From Alterirhizorhabdus sp964247265 (GTDB taxonomy: Bacteria > Pseudomonadota > Alphaproteobacteria > Sphingomonadales > Sphingomonadaceae): a stretch of DNA of 10,986 nt. Below the pieces are notes generated by a model. It was not told where the DNA came from. It saw only the letters and a list, made by a program, of their open reading frames with translations, and ran no database searches. Below, in pieces: positions 1-7,550 of this stretch. How positions within the stretch are numbered: the first letter of the stretch is position 1; every line of letters starts with the position of its first letter. Both the position numbers and the translations under genes were made by a program. The DNA lies in the NCBI GenBank assembly GCA_964247265.1, contig CAXTTS010000102.1:1-10986 (forward strand), written 5' to 3'.

Positions 1-1
1 C

Positions 2-520
2 CACCGCGCGCTCGCGGCGCTGCCGGTGCGCGGCGCCGGCGACGAGCGGCTGCTGCCCGAAGGCGATGTCGCCGCCGGCCTGATGCTGCTGCTCGATATG
101 CCGGAGGGGGACGATGCGCTCGAAGGGCGGCTCGTCACCGGCGCCGCCGGCCGCCTGCTCGATCGCATGCTCGGCGCGATCGGCCGCGATCGCGCCTCGG
201 TCTACCTCGCCACGATCCTCCCGGCGCGGCCCGCCGGCGGGCAGGTCGATTCCGCATCGGCCGCCGCCGCCATCGCGCTCGCCCGGGATCATGTCGCGCT
301 TGCCGCGCCCCGCGCGCTGCTGATCTGCGGCGATGCCGCCTGCAAGGCCCTGCTCGGCACGGCCATGCTCGCCGCGCGCGGGAAGGTGCACATCGTTAAT
401 CATGGCGGGGTAAGCGTTCCCGCCGTCGCTACGTTCCACCCGTGCCGGCTGCTCGATCATCCGGCGCACAAGGCCGGGGCCTGGGCGGATCTGCGCTTGC
501 TGCTGGGGGTATCTGGATGA
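2..520 (+). CDS. Uracil-DNA glycosylase family 4-like protein, 3' part (5' end outside window)
   Basis: The reading frame is open from base 2 to the TGA at 518-520; the 5' end is cut by the window edge, so the GTG at 26 is not claimed as the start. The central block (G-R-L-V-T-G-A-A-G-R-L-L-D-R-M-L) followed by an I-L-P-A-R-P segment and a late T-F-H-P-C-R-L-L motif with P-A-H-K after it is the layout of the UDG superfamily, closest to the family 4 enzymes that excise uracil from DNA. The family 4 loop usually written G-E-A-P-G is here L-D-M-P-E, and the following P-F-V-G is L-V-T-G, so the first catalytic motif is degenerate. No Cys is visible at the downstream Fe-S ligand positions of thermophilic family 4 enzymes; any N-terminal ligands would lie outside the window. 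The fold assignment is fairly safe, but glycosylase activity is doubtful. Its stop codon overlaps the start of the transglycosylase gene, suggesting one transcript. Confidence 0.75.
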   Translation, partial: HRALAALPVRGAGDERLLPEGDVAAGLMLLLDMPEGDDALEGRLVTGAAGRLLDRMLGAIGRDRASVYLATILPARPAGGQVDSASAAAAIALARDHVALAAPRALLICGDAACKALLGTAMLAARGKVHIVNHGGVSVPAVATFHPCRLLDHPAHKAGAWADLRLLLGVSG

Positions 521-2280
521 TCCGCAACCTGATGATCGGCGCGCTGCTGCTGGGCGCCTCCGCTCCGCTGCTGGCCGTGGCGCCCGTGCCGGCCACACCC
601 GCCGAGGCATCGTCGGCCCCCGGCGCGATCCCCGCCTTGCTCGACGCCAAGGCGCGCGACGATTACCGCGCTGTCTTCGCCGCGATGCGGGCCGCCGACT
701 GGACCTCCGCCGCCGCGCGGCTCGATGCGATCCCCGATGGCCTGCTCACCTCCTTCGCCCGCGCCGAACTGTTCCTCGCCAAGGGATCGCCGGCGGCGGA
801 CGCGGAGCCGCTCGTCGCCCTGCTCTCCACGGCCCCCGATCTTCCGCAGGCCGCCCGCCTCGCCGCACTCGCACGCAAGCGCGGGGTCGATAGCCTGCCG
901 GCGCTGCCGATCGAGAACGAGCTGAAGCGCATGTCCGGCGCGCCCCGCCGCCAGTCCGCCCGCTCGATCAAGAGCGACGCGGTGGCGATGGCGCTCGGCG
1001 CGCAGATCACCCCGCTCATCAAGGACGATCGGCCCGCCGAGGCCGAGGCGCTGCTCATCGCCACCGAGCCGACGCTTTGCGCCGAGGCGCAGACCGAGTG
1101 GCAGCAGCGCGTCGCGTGGTCCTATTTCCTCACCGGCGACGATCTGTCTGCCCGTCGTCTCGCCGATCGCGCGCGGGTCGGCATGGGCGAATGGGCGGTG
1201 CAGGCCGATTGGGTCGCCGGCCTCGCCGCCTGGCGCCAGAAGGATTACGAGGCCGCCACCCAGGCCTTCGCCAACGTCGCCGCCCGCGCCCGCGATACGG
1301 AGATGACGGCCGCCGGCCTGTTCTGGGCCGCCCGCGCCGATCTCGCTGCCGGCCATCCGGAAAAGGTGCAGTCCCGCCTGCGCACCGCCAGCCGCCTGCC
1401 GGAGACCTTCTACGGCCTGCTCGCCGGTGGCGCGCTCGGTCAGGCATTGCCGCAGCAGCAGAGCGGCCCGCAGTTCATCGCCGCGGACTGGAGCGCGCTG
1501 TCGCAGCGCCGCAACATCCGCGTCGCCACCGCGCTGACCGAGATCGGCGAATATGCGCTGGCCGACACCACCCTGCGCCATCAGGCGCGGATCGGTGCGA
1601 CGCGCGATCACGAGGCCTTGCTCCACCTCGCCGCCCGGCTGAACCTGCCGTCCGCGCAGATCTGGCTGGCGCAGAACGGCCCCGCCGGCACCAGCATGTC
1701 GGCCGGCTCGCGCTACCCCGCCCCGTCGTGGAGCCCGCGCAGCGGCTGGCGCGTCGACAAATCGCTCGTCTTCGCCCACGCCCTCCAGGAATCGCAGTTC
1801 CGCTCCGATGCGATCAGCCCGGCCGGCGCGCGCGGCCTGCTCCAGCTGCTGCCCGGCACCGCCCAGCTGATCGATCGCCATCGCGGCTCCAGCTTCGGCA
1901 GCAACCTCAACGATCCGCAGACCAACATCGAATATGGCCAAGCCTATATGGAGGAGCTGCGCGACGGCGCCGGCACCGGCGGCCTGCTGCCGAAGGTGAT
2001 CGCCGCCTATAATGCCGGCCCCGGATCGGTGGTGAAATGGAACGATCGCCGGCGCGATGGCGGCGATCCTTTGCTGTTCATCGAGACCATCCCGTTCGCC
2101 GAAACCCGCGGCTATGTCGCGGTCGTGCTGCGCAATTACTGGATGTACCAGCGCCAGGCCGGCGTGAAGTCGGATAGCCTGCGCGCGATCGCGCAGGGCA
2201 TGTGGCCGAAATTCCCCGGCCTTCCCGGCCGCACCGCGATCCGGCTGGACGGCATCGGCGGCATCGCCGCCGCCGATTGA
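517..2280 (+). CDS. slt: Soluble lytic murein transglycosylase (Slt70-like), periplasmic
   Basis: Predicted exported lytic transglycosylase of 587 residues. It would cleave the MurNAc-GlcNAc bond of peptidoglycan to form 1,6-anhydro-MurNAc ends. The start at 517 was chosen over an upstream in-frame ATG at 442 because it gives an immediate signal peptide (residues 1 to about 20, M-I-R-N-L then a Leu/Ala-rich core) and overlaps the preceding stop as ATGA. Residues from about 40 to 380 are Ala-rich and helical, matching the superhelical U/L domains of Slt70. The catalytic SLT domain follows, with A-L-Q-E-S-Q-F holding the presumed catalytic Glu425, then G-A-R-G-L-L-Q-L-L-P-G-T-A, N-I-E-Y-G and A-Y-N-A-G-P-G. 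The near-terminal E-T-I-P-F-x-E-T-R-x-Y-V block is typical of family 1A. The usual G-L-M-Q is G-L-L-Q here. It is translationally coupled to the UDG-like gene, and moaB follows after 10 bases. Confidence 0.93.
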   Translation: MIRNLMIGALLLGASAPLLAVAPVPATPAEASSAPGAIPALLDAKARDDYRAVFAAMRAADWTSAAARLDAIPDGLLTSFARAELFLAKGSPAADAEPLVALLSTAPDLPQAARLAALARKRGVDSLPALPIENELKRMSGAPRRQSARSIKSDAVAMALGAQITPLIKDDRPAEAEALLIATEPTLCAEAQTEWQQRVAWSYFLTGDDLSARRLADRARVGMGEWAVQADWVAGLAAWRQKDYEAATQAFANVAARARDTEMTAAGLFWAARADLAAGHPEKVQSRLRTASRLPETFYGLLAGGALGQALPQQQSGPQFIAADWSALSQRRNIRVATALTEIGEYALADTTLRHQARIGATRDHEALLHLAARLNLPSAQIWLAQNGPAGTSMSAGSRYPAPSWSPRSGWRVDKSLVFAHALQESQFRSDAISPAGARGLLQLLPGTAQLIDRHRGSSFGSNLNDPQTNIEYGQAYMEELRDGAGTGGLLPKVIAAYNAGPGSVVKWNDRRRDGGDPLLFIETIPFAETRGYVAVVLRNYWMYQRQAGVKSDSLRAIAQGMWPKFPGLPGRTAIRLDGIGGIAAAD

Positions 2281-2290
2281 ACCGGCCGTC

Positions 2291-2818
2291 ATGCCGATCG
2301 ACCAAAGCCGCAACTTCCTGCCCGTCCACATCGCCGCGCTGACCGTATCCGATACACGCGGCCCGGCGGACGATCGCTCCGGCGACACGCTGGTCGATCG
2401 CCTCACCGCCGCCGGCCACATCCTCGCCGATCGCGCGGTCGTGCGCGACGACATCGACCTGATCGTCGCCCGCCTCCACGCCTGGATCGACGATCCGGCG
2501 GTCGACTGCATCATCACCACCGGCGGCACCGGCGTCACCGGCCGCGATGTCACGCCGGAGGCGCTGGCACGCGTATGGGACAAGGAGATACCAGGCTTCG
2601 GCGAGCTGTTCCGCTGGCTCAGCTACCCCAAGCTCGGCACCACGACGATCCAGTCCCGCGCCACCGCCTGCGTCGCGCGCGGCACCTACATCTTCGCGCT
2701 GCCCGGATCGACCGGCGCGGTGAAGGACGCCTGGGACGGCATCCTCGTCGCCCAGCTCGACAGCCGCCACCAGCCCAGCAACTTCGTCGAGTTGATGCCC
2801 CGCCTGCTGGAGCGCTGA
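2291..2818 (+). CDS. moaB: Molybdenum cofactor biosynthesis protein MoaB
   Basis: A 175-residue protein of the MoaB/MogA family, which binds molybdopterin and in MogA-type members adenylylates it before molybdate insertion; the exact role of MoaB in proteobacteria is less certain. Visible hallmarks are A-L-T-V-S-D-T-R (residues 16-23) leading into the nucleotide/pterin site, the T-T-G-G-T-G loop at 76-81, R-D-V-T-P-E-A at 85-91 with the conserved Asp86, and L-P-G-S-T-G-A-V near residue 140. Length is full for the family. No molybdopterin-synthesis partner lies in the window. Only 10 bases separate it from the transglycosylase stop and no clear Shine-Dalgarno is seen, so it is probably expressed from the upstream genes' transcript. 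MogA is the alternative name, but the extended C-terminal part (S-N-F-V-E-L-M-P-R-L) fits MoaB better. Confidence 0.92.
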   Translation: MPIDQSRNFLPVHIAALTVSDTRGPADDRSGDTLVDRLTAAGHILADRAVVRDDIDLIVARLHAWIDDPAVDCIITTGGTGVTGRDVTPEALARVWDKEIPGFGELFRWLSYPKLGTTTIQSRATACVARGTYIFALPGSTGAVKDAWDGILVAQLDSRHQPSNFVELMPRLLER

Positions 2819-2840
2819 TCCCGGCGTCTCGCCGCGGTCC

Positions 2841-2869
2841 TTGCCGCTGCGTTCCATATATGTTCTATT
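2841..2869 (+). promoter_or_regulatory. Predicted sigma70-type promoter of the radical SAM gene (leaderless)
   Basis: TTGCCG at 2841-2846 and TCTATT at 2864-2869 are separated by 17 bases; each matches 4 of 6 positions of the general consensus. Six bases separate the -10 from the ATG at 2876, so transcription would begin at or next to the start codon. No Shine-Dalgarno is visible before the ATG, which agrees with a leaderless message. This is prediction by eye only. Confidence 0.45.
2851..2865 (+). promoter_or_regulatory. Predicted LexA (SOS) operator, GTTC-N7-GTTC
   Basis: GTTC at 2851-2854 and GTTC at 2862-2865 are separated by the 7 AT-rich bases CATATAT. This is exactly the direct-repeat form of the LexA box described for alphaproteobacteria such as Rhodobacter and Caulobacter. 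The box lies between the proposed -35 and -10 of the downstream gene, where bound LexA would block RNA polymerase. An additional GAAC at 2872-2875 is the mirror image of the second half-site. LexA binding itself is inferred. Confidence 0.6.
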
Positions 2870-2877
2870 CTGAACAT
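2860..2877. repeat. Perfect inverted repeat ATGTTC-N6-GAACAT over the start codon
   Basis: Arms of 6 bases (2860-2865 and 2872-2877) flank TATTCT. The left arm shares its GTTC with the proposed LexA box, and the right arm includes the first two bases of the radical SAM ATG. It could be a second operator geometry or an extension of the SOS box. It could also arise by chance in this locally AT-rich 20-base island within GC-rich DNA. Confidence 0.5.
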
Positions 2878-3943
2878 GCGAATCGATGGCCGTGGCGCAA
2901 CGAGGAACCAGGGCAGCAGCCGCTTCAACCTGCCGGGCCGGGAGGATGACGGGGACTGGCTGGACGACCGCGCCGCGATCGACGGCGCCGCCCCCCGGCT
3001 GCGCACCACCGTCACGGTCGAACAACCGCGCACGATCATCACCCGCAACCAGTCGCCCGACATCGGCTTCGATCGCTCGATCAATCCCTACCGCGGCTGC
3101 GAGCATGGCTGCATCTACTGTTTCGCGCGGCCGACCCACGCCTTCCACGATCTGTCGCCCGGCCAGGATTTCGAATCGAGGCTGTTCGCCAAGGCCGATG
3201 CCGCCGACCTGCTCCGCGCCGAACTGGCCAAGCCGTCCTACCGGGTGGAGCGGATCGCGCTCGGCACCAACACCGATCCCTACCAGCCGATCGAGGGGGA
3301 CTGGCGGATCACCCGCGCGATCATCGAGGTGCTGGCCGAAACCCGCCACCCGCTGACGATCACCACCAAATCCGATCGCGTCGTCCGCGACATGGATCTG
3401 CTCGCCCCGATGGCGCGGGACGGGCTTGCCGCCGTCGTCCTCTCGATCACCTCGCTCGATCCCGCCACCGCCCGCACGCTGGAGCCGCGCGCGCCACACC
3501 CTCGCCGCCGCCTCGCCGCGATCCGCGCGCTGAGCGAGGCCGGCATCCCCGCCTTCGTCTCGCTCGCCCCGATGATCCCGAGCATCAACGATCATGAGAT
3601 GGAGGATATCGTCGCCGCCGCCGGCGAGGCGGGCGCACGCGGCGCCTTCTTCCTCCCCGTCCGCCTGCCGCACGAGGTGGCGCAGCTGTTCCGCGCCTGG
3701 CTGGACGAGCATCACCCCGATCGCGCGGCCAAGGTGATGGCGATCATCCACTCGCTGCGCGGCGGGCGGGACAATGATCCGAACTTCCACACCCGCATGA
3801 AGGGGCAAGGCCCGTGGGCGGATCTGATGCGCACCCGCTTCCGCATCGCGTGCCGCAAGGCCGGCATCGGCGGCGCCGGGATCATGCTGCGCAACGACCT
3901 GTTTCAGCCGCCGGAAAAAGGCGGGCAGATGCGGCTGTTCTGA
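2876..3943 (+). CDS. PA0069-family radical SAM protein (SplB-related)
   Basis: A 355-residue radical SAM protein. The 4Fe-4S/SAM motif C-x3-C-x2-C is seen as Cys75, Cys79 and Cys82 in P-Y-R-G-C-E-H-G-C-I-Y-C. It is followed by A-R-P-T-H-A and F-E-S-R-L-F-A-K, a pattern I recognise from the PA0069 family, which is distantly related to spore photoproduct lyase SplB. Later blocks (G-T-N-T-D-P-Y-Q-P, T-K-S-D-R-V-x-R-D, A-P-M-I-P) fit the radical SAM barrel. The N-terminal R-G-A-T-R-N-Q-x-S-R-F motif, also conserved in the family, begins a few residues after Met1 and supports the start at 2876. Substrate and reaction are unknown. A LexA-type box in its promoter suggests a link to DNA damage. It is separated from moaB by 57 bases that hold this promoter, and it converges on dnaE 20 bases downstream. 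Confidence 0.9.
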   Translation: MRIDGRGATRNQGSSRFNLPGREDDGDWLDDRAAIDGAAPRLRTTVTVEQPRTIITRNQSPDIGFDRSINPYRGCEHGCIYCFARPTHAFHDLSPGQDFESRLFAKADAADLLRAELAKPSYRVERIALGTNTDPYQPIEGDWRITRAIIEVLAETRHPLTITTKSDRVVRDMDLLAPMARDGLAAVVLSITSLDPATARTLEPRAPHPRRRLAAIRALSEAGIPAFVSLAPMIPSINDHEMEDIVAAAGEAGARGAFFLPVRLPHEVAQLFRAWLDEHHPDRAAKVMAIIHSLRGGRDNDPNFHTRMKGQGPWADLMRTRFRIACRKAGIGGAGIMLRNDLFQPPEKGGQMRLF

Positions 3944-3963
3944 CTTGCCGGTGCGAGCAGGCG

Positions 3964-6900
3964 TCAGGCCACCAGCTTCAGGTCCGGCTTCACCGCGCCC
4001 AGCCGCACCACCACCCCCGGCACCCGCTCGATCCGCGCGGCGAGTTCCGCATCCAGCAGGAAATCGCGGCCCAGCAGCAGATGCGCCTCGCCGCCCTCGG
4101 GCAGCAGCGCCTTCAGCCGCATCTCGCCCTTGCCGCCGCGCACCGCCCCGACGATCGCCGCGATCCGTTCGATCGCTGCCGGATCGCGCGTCTCGATATC
4201 CAGCCGCAGCTTCGCATTGCCGGCGAGCGAGGCGAACGGCTGCACCCGCCGCACCGTCACGCGCGGCGTCTCGTCGCCCTCGCGGCGATCGAGTTCCACC
4301 GACAGCAACGCGCATTCGCCCAGCTTCGCCGCCGCCTCCAGATCCTCCGACACATCGTCGTCGAAACAGGTGGCGATGAACTGGCCGCTCGCATCGCTCA
4401 GCGTCGCCATCAGATAGCGCCGACCCTTGGCGGACGTGCGCCAGTTCGCCGCCTCAACCAGCGCCGACATCGTGACCAGCGGCGCCGCCGGGCGCCCGCT
4501 CGCACTCCATTCCCCGCGCGGCTCGGGCGCAGCCACCGGCAGCGTCGCCAGATCGGCGAAGCGGACCGCGCCGTGTCCCGCCGCCAGATGCGCGTAGCGG
4601 TCGGTCGGATGCGCCGAGAAATAGAAGCCGAACGCCTCCTTCTCCGCCCCCATCCGCTCGGCGATCGTCCAATGCTCGGCCTTCGGCAGCCGAATCGCCG
4701 CCGTGCCCGCGCCCGGCTCGCCGAACAGGCCGCCCTGCCCGCTCTCGCGCTCGTTGGCGGCGCTTGCGGCATGGGCGAGGATCGTCTCCGCCCCGGCATA
4801 TACCGCCGCGCGGTCGGGATTGATCCCGTCGAACGCGCCGCCGCCCGCCAGCGCCTCCAGCTGCCGCCGGTTGAGCAGTCGCGGGTCCACCCGCGCGGCG
4901 AAATCGTCGAGGTCGGCGAACGGCCCCTTGGCGGCACGCTCCGCCACCAATTGCTCCATCGCCTTCTCGCCGACACCCTTCAGCGCACCCAGGGCAAAGC
5001 GCACCGCGCCGTCCTGCACGCAGAACTCCGCCTCGCTGGCGTTGATGCAGGGCGGCAGAGCCGGCACGTCGCAGCGGCGCATATCGTCCACCCAGACCGC
5101 GAGCTTATCGGTCAGCGTCATGTCGTAGCACATCGATGCCGCGAAGAATTCGGGCTGGTGATGCGCCTTCATCCACGCCGTATGATAGGCGACCAGCGCA
5201 TAGGCCGCCGCATGGCTCTTGTTGAAGCCGTAGCCGGCGAATTTGTCGATCAGGTCGAACAGCTCGTTGGCCTTGCCCGCCGGGATGCGGTTCACCGTCG
5301 CGCAGCCCTCGACGAAGATCTGGCGCTGCGCGTCCATCTCCGCCTTGATCTTCTTGCCCATCGCGCGGCGCAGCATGTCGGCGCCGCCCAGCGTATAGCC
5401 GGCCAGGATCTGCGCCGCCTGCATCACCTGTTCCTGATAGACGAAGATCCCGTAGGTCTCCTTCAGGATCGGTTCCAGCAGCGCATGCGGATAGGCGATC
5501 TCCTCCTGCCCGTTCTTGCGCCGGCCGAACATCGGGATGTTGTCCATCGGGCCCGGCCGGTAGAGCGAGACGAGCGCGATGATGTCCTCGAAACAGGTCG
5601 GCTTCACCGCCGCCAGCGTGCGCCGCATCCCTTCGGATTCCAGCTGGAACACGCCCACCGTATTGCCGCTCTGGAGCAGTTCGTAGACGGCGGGATCGTC
5701 CCACTCCAGCGTATCCAGCTCCACCGCCACGCCACGCGCGGCGAGCATCTGCACTCCCTTTTGCAACACGGAAAGCGTCTTCAGGCCGAGGAAATCGAAC
5801 TTCACCAGTCCGGCGCCCTCGACATATTTCATGTCGAACTGCGTCACCGGCATGTCGGAACGCGGATCGCGGTACAGCGGCACCAGCGCATCCAGCCGCC
5901 GGTCGGCGATCACCACGCCCGCCGCATGGGTGGAGGAATGGCGCGGCAGCCCCTCCAGCTTCATCGCCAGATCGAGCAGGCGCGTCACCTGCCGGTCGTT
6001 CTTATATTCGGTGTGCAGTTCGGCCACGCCGTCGATCGCGCGCTTCAGCGTCCACGGGTCGGTCGGGTGGTTGGGCACCAGCTTGGCCAGGCGGTCCACC
6101 TGCCCATAGCTCATCTGCAGCACGCGGCCGGTATCCTTCAGCACCGCGCGCGCCTTCAGCCGGCCGAAGGTGATGATCTGCGCCACCTGGTCGCGGCCAT
6201 ATTTCTCCTGCACGTAGCGGATCACCTCGCCGCGCCGGGTTTCGCAGAAGTCGATGTCGAAATCGGGCATCGACACGCGCTCGGGGTTGAGGAACCGCTC
6301 GAACAGCAGGCCCAGCTTCAGCGGATCGAGGTCGGTGATCGTCAGCGCCCACGCCACCACCGATCCCGCGCCCGATCCGCGCCCCGGGCCGACCGGAATG
6401 TCATTGTCCTTCGCCCATTTGATGAAGTCGGCGACGATCAGGAAATAGCCGGGAAATCCCATGCCGACGATCACGTCGATCTCGAACTCCAGCCGCGCGA
6501 GATAGACGTCGCGGTCCGCCTGCCCCGGCATCCGCGCCAGCCGCGCCTCCAGCCCGGCGCGGGCATCGGCGCGCAGCGCGGCGGCCTCGGCCTCGCGATC
6601 GCCGGCCAGGCTCGGCAGGATCGGCTTGCGGGCAGGCGCGGCAAAGGCGCAACGCTGCGCCACCACCAGCGTGTTGGCGATCGCCTCCGGCACATCCTCG
6701 AACAGCCGCGCCATCTCGTCGGCCGGCTTCAGCCAGGATTCGGGCGAGGAGCAAGTGCGCCCCTCCGTCTCGAGATAGGAGGAACTGGCGATGCACAGCA
6801 TGATGTCGTGCGCGGGGTGGAAGTCGGGCTCGGCGAAGCAGGCCGGGTTCGTCGCGACCAGCGGCAGGTCGCGCGCATAGGCCAGGTCGATCAGCGCTTC

Positions 6901-7470
6901 CTCGGCCTTCTCCTCGTCGGCATCGCCGCGCCGCGCCAGTTCGATATACAGCCGCTCCGGGAACAGCGCCTCCAGCCGCTCGACATAGGCCGTTGCCGCA
7001 TCGGCCTGCCCGGCCGCGAGCAGGCGGGTGAGCGCCCCCTCCCCGGCGGCCGTCAGCGCGATCAGCCCCTCGGTCCGCCCCTTCAGCTGCGCCAGCGAGA
7101 CATGCGCCTCCTCATGCACCGGCCGGTCGAGATGCGCCGCCGATACCAGCGCGCAGAGATTCTGATAGCCCGCCTCGTCCTGCGCGTAGAGCGCCAGCCA
7201 GTCGAGCGTCAGCGTTTTCGCATCGCGGTCGCCGCCGCCGCGCGCCGGACGCGCCACCGCCAGCAGCGTGGCGATCACCGGCTGCACGCCCTCCTTCTTC
7301 GCGCCGTCCGAAAAGGCCATCGCGCCGTACAGGCCGTTGCGATCGGTAATCGCCGCCGCCGGAAAGCCTAGCGCGCGGGCATGCTTGGCCACCGCCTTCG
7401 GGTCGATTGCCCCCTCCAGCATGGTATAGGCCGAAAAGATGCGCAGGGGGACGAAGCTGGCGTGGGGCAT
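3964..7470 (-). CDS. dnaE: DNA polymerase III alpha subunit, replicative (DnaE1)
   Basis: The catalytic subunit of the replicative polymerase, 1168 residues, close to the E. coli length. The ATG at 7470 is preferred to a TTG at 7521 because M-P-H-A-S-F-V-P-L-R begins right at the conserved N terminus of the family. The PHP domain (about 1-270) lacks metal ligands: H-L-x-V-H-S is P-L-R-I-F-S, and the usual T-D-H is T-D-R. The palm carries P-D-F-D-I-D-F with Asp405 and Asp407, and V-K-F-D-F-L-G with Asp559, the three expected catalytic aspartates. A helix-hairpin-helix-like G-V-G-E-K-A-M segment lies near residue 825, a sliding-clamp motif Q-G-G-L-F at 912-916, and an OB fold around 990-1075. 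The clamp motif and full C-terminal half argue for DnaE1 rather than the mutagenic DnaE2. It probably has its own leaderless promoter (7505-7477). Proofreading would have to come from a separate DnaQ. Confidence 0.96.
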   Translation of the reverse strand: MPHASFVPLRIFSAYTMLEGAIDPKAVAKHARALGFPAAAITDRNGLYGAMAFSDGAKKEGVQPVIATLLAVARPARGGGDRDAKTLTLDWLALYAQDEAGYQNLCALVSAAHLDRPVHEEAHVSLAQLKGRTEGLIALTAAGEGALTRLLAAGQADAATAYVERLEALFPERLYIELARRGDADEEKAEEALIDLAYARDLPLVATNPACFAEPDFHPAHDIMLCIASSSYLETEGRTCSSPESWLKPADEMARLFEDVPEAIANTLVVAQRCAFAAPARKPILPSLAGDREAEAAALRADARAGLEARLARMPGQADRDVYLARLEFEIDVIVGMGFPGYFLIVADFIKWAKDNDIPVGPGRGSGAGSVVAWALTITDLDPLKLGLLFERFLNPERVSMPDFDIDFCETRRGEVIRYVQEKYGRDQVAQIITFGRLKARAVLKDTGRVLQMSYGQVDRLAKLVPNHPTDPWTLKRAIDGVAELHTEYKNDRQVTRLLDLAMKLEGLPRHSSTHAAGVVIADRRLDALVPLYRDPRSDMPVTQFDMKYVEGAGLVKFDFLGLKTLSVLQKGVQMLAARGVAVELDTLEWDDPAVYELLQSGNTVGVFQLESEGMRRTLAAVKPTCFEDIIALVSLYRPGPMDNIPMFGRRKNGQEEIAYPHALLEPILKETYGIFVYQEQVMQAAQILAGYTLGGADMLRRAMGKKIKAEMDAQRQIFVEGCATVNRIPAGKANELFDLIDKFAGYGFNKSHAAAYALVAYHTAWMKAHHQPEFFAASMCYDMTLTDKLAVWVDDMRRCDVPALPPCINASEAEFCVQDGAVRFALGALKGVGEKAMEQLVAERAAKGPFADLDDFAARVDPRLLNRRQLEALAGGGAFDGINPDRAAVYAGAETILAHAASAANERESGQGGLFGEPGAGTAAIRLPKAEHWTIAERMGAEKEAFGFYFSAHPTDRYAHLAAGHGAVRFADLATLPVAAPEPRGEWSASGRPAAPLVTMSALVEAANWRTSAKGRRYLMATLSDASGQFIATCFDDDVSEDLEAAAKLGECALLSVELDRREGDETPRVTVRRVQPFASLAGNAKLRLDIETRDPAAIERIAAIVGAVRGGKGEMRLKALLPEGGEAHLLLGRDFLLDAELAARIERVPGVVVRLGAVKPDLKLVA

Positions 7471-7476
7471 GGCTGG

Positions 7477-7505
7477 TTTATGGGGCGGCCGGCGCGTCAG
7501 GCCAA
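7477..7505 (-). promoter_or_regulatory. Predicted promoter of dnaE (leaderless)
   Basis: Reading the - strand, TTGGCC (7505-7500) and CATAAA (7482-7477) are 17 bases apart, each with 4 of 6 consensus matches. Six bases lie between the -10 and the dnaE ATG at 7470, placing transcription start on the start codon. No Shine-Dalgarno precedes this ATG. The promoter lies in the 80-base gap after the 60-residue gene, so dnaE could be transcribed independently of its upstream neighbours. Confidence 0.45.
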
Positions 7506-7550
7506 GCCGCTTCGGTCGCAAAACTGGGGATGGTTGCGGTAGAGCGCGTC

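Noticed and set aside
442..516. Extended N terminus of the transglycosylase from an ATG at 442
   Set aside because: The extra residues overlap the UDG-like gene's conserved end and would bury the signal peptide; the ATG at 517 gives a normal export signal and an ATGA overlap.
457..2583. A 708-codon open frame on the - strand opposite slt
   Set aside because: It is a shadow of the transglycosylase coding bias, with repetitive Gly/Arg/Ala composition and no domain.
2078..4315. A 745-codon open frame on the - strand across slt, moaB and the radical SAM gene
   Set aside because: It runs antisense to three genes with clear family motifs, has low-complexity Gly/Ala/Arg composition, and resembles no known protein.
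3814..7371. A 1185-codon open frame on the + strand opposite dnaE
   Set aside because: Its product is rich in Arg, His, Gln and Leu with no recognisable domain. Open antisense frames are expected opposite long GC-rich genes with strong third-position bias. dnaE on the other strand has full family motifs.
7471..7521. TTG start at 7521 for dnaE
   Set aside because: The 17 added residues (R-P-K-R-L-G-L-T...) are not typical of DnaE, and the ATG at 7470 begins exactly at the conserved N terminus.
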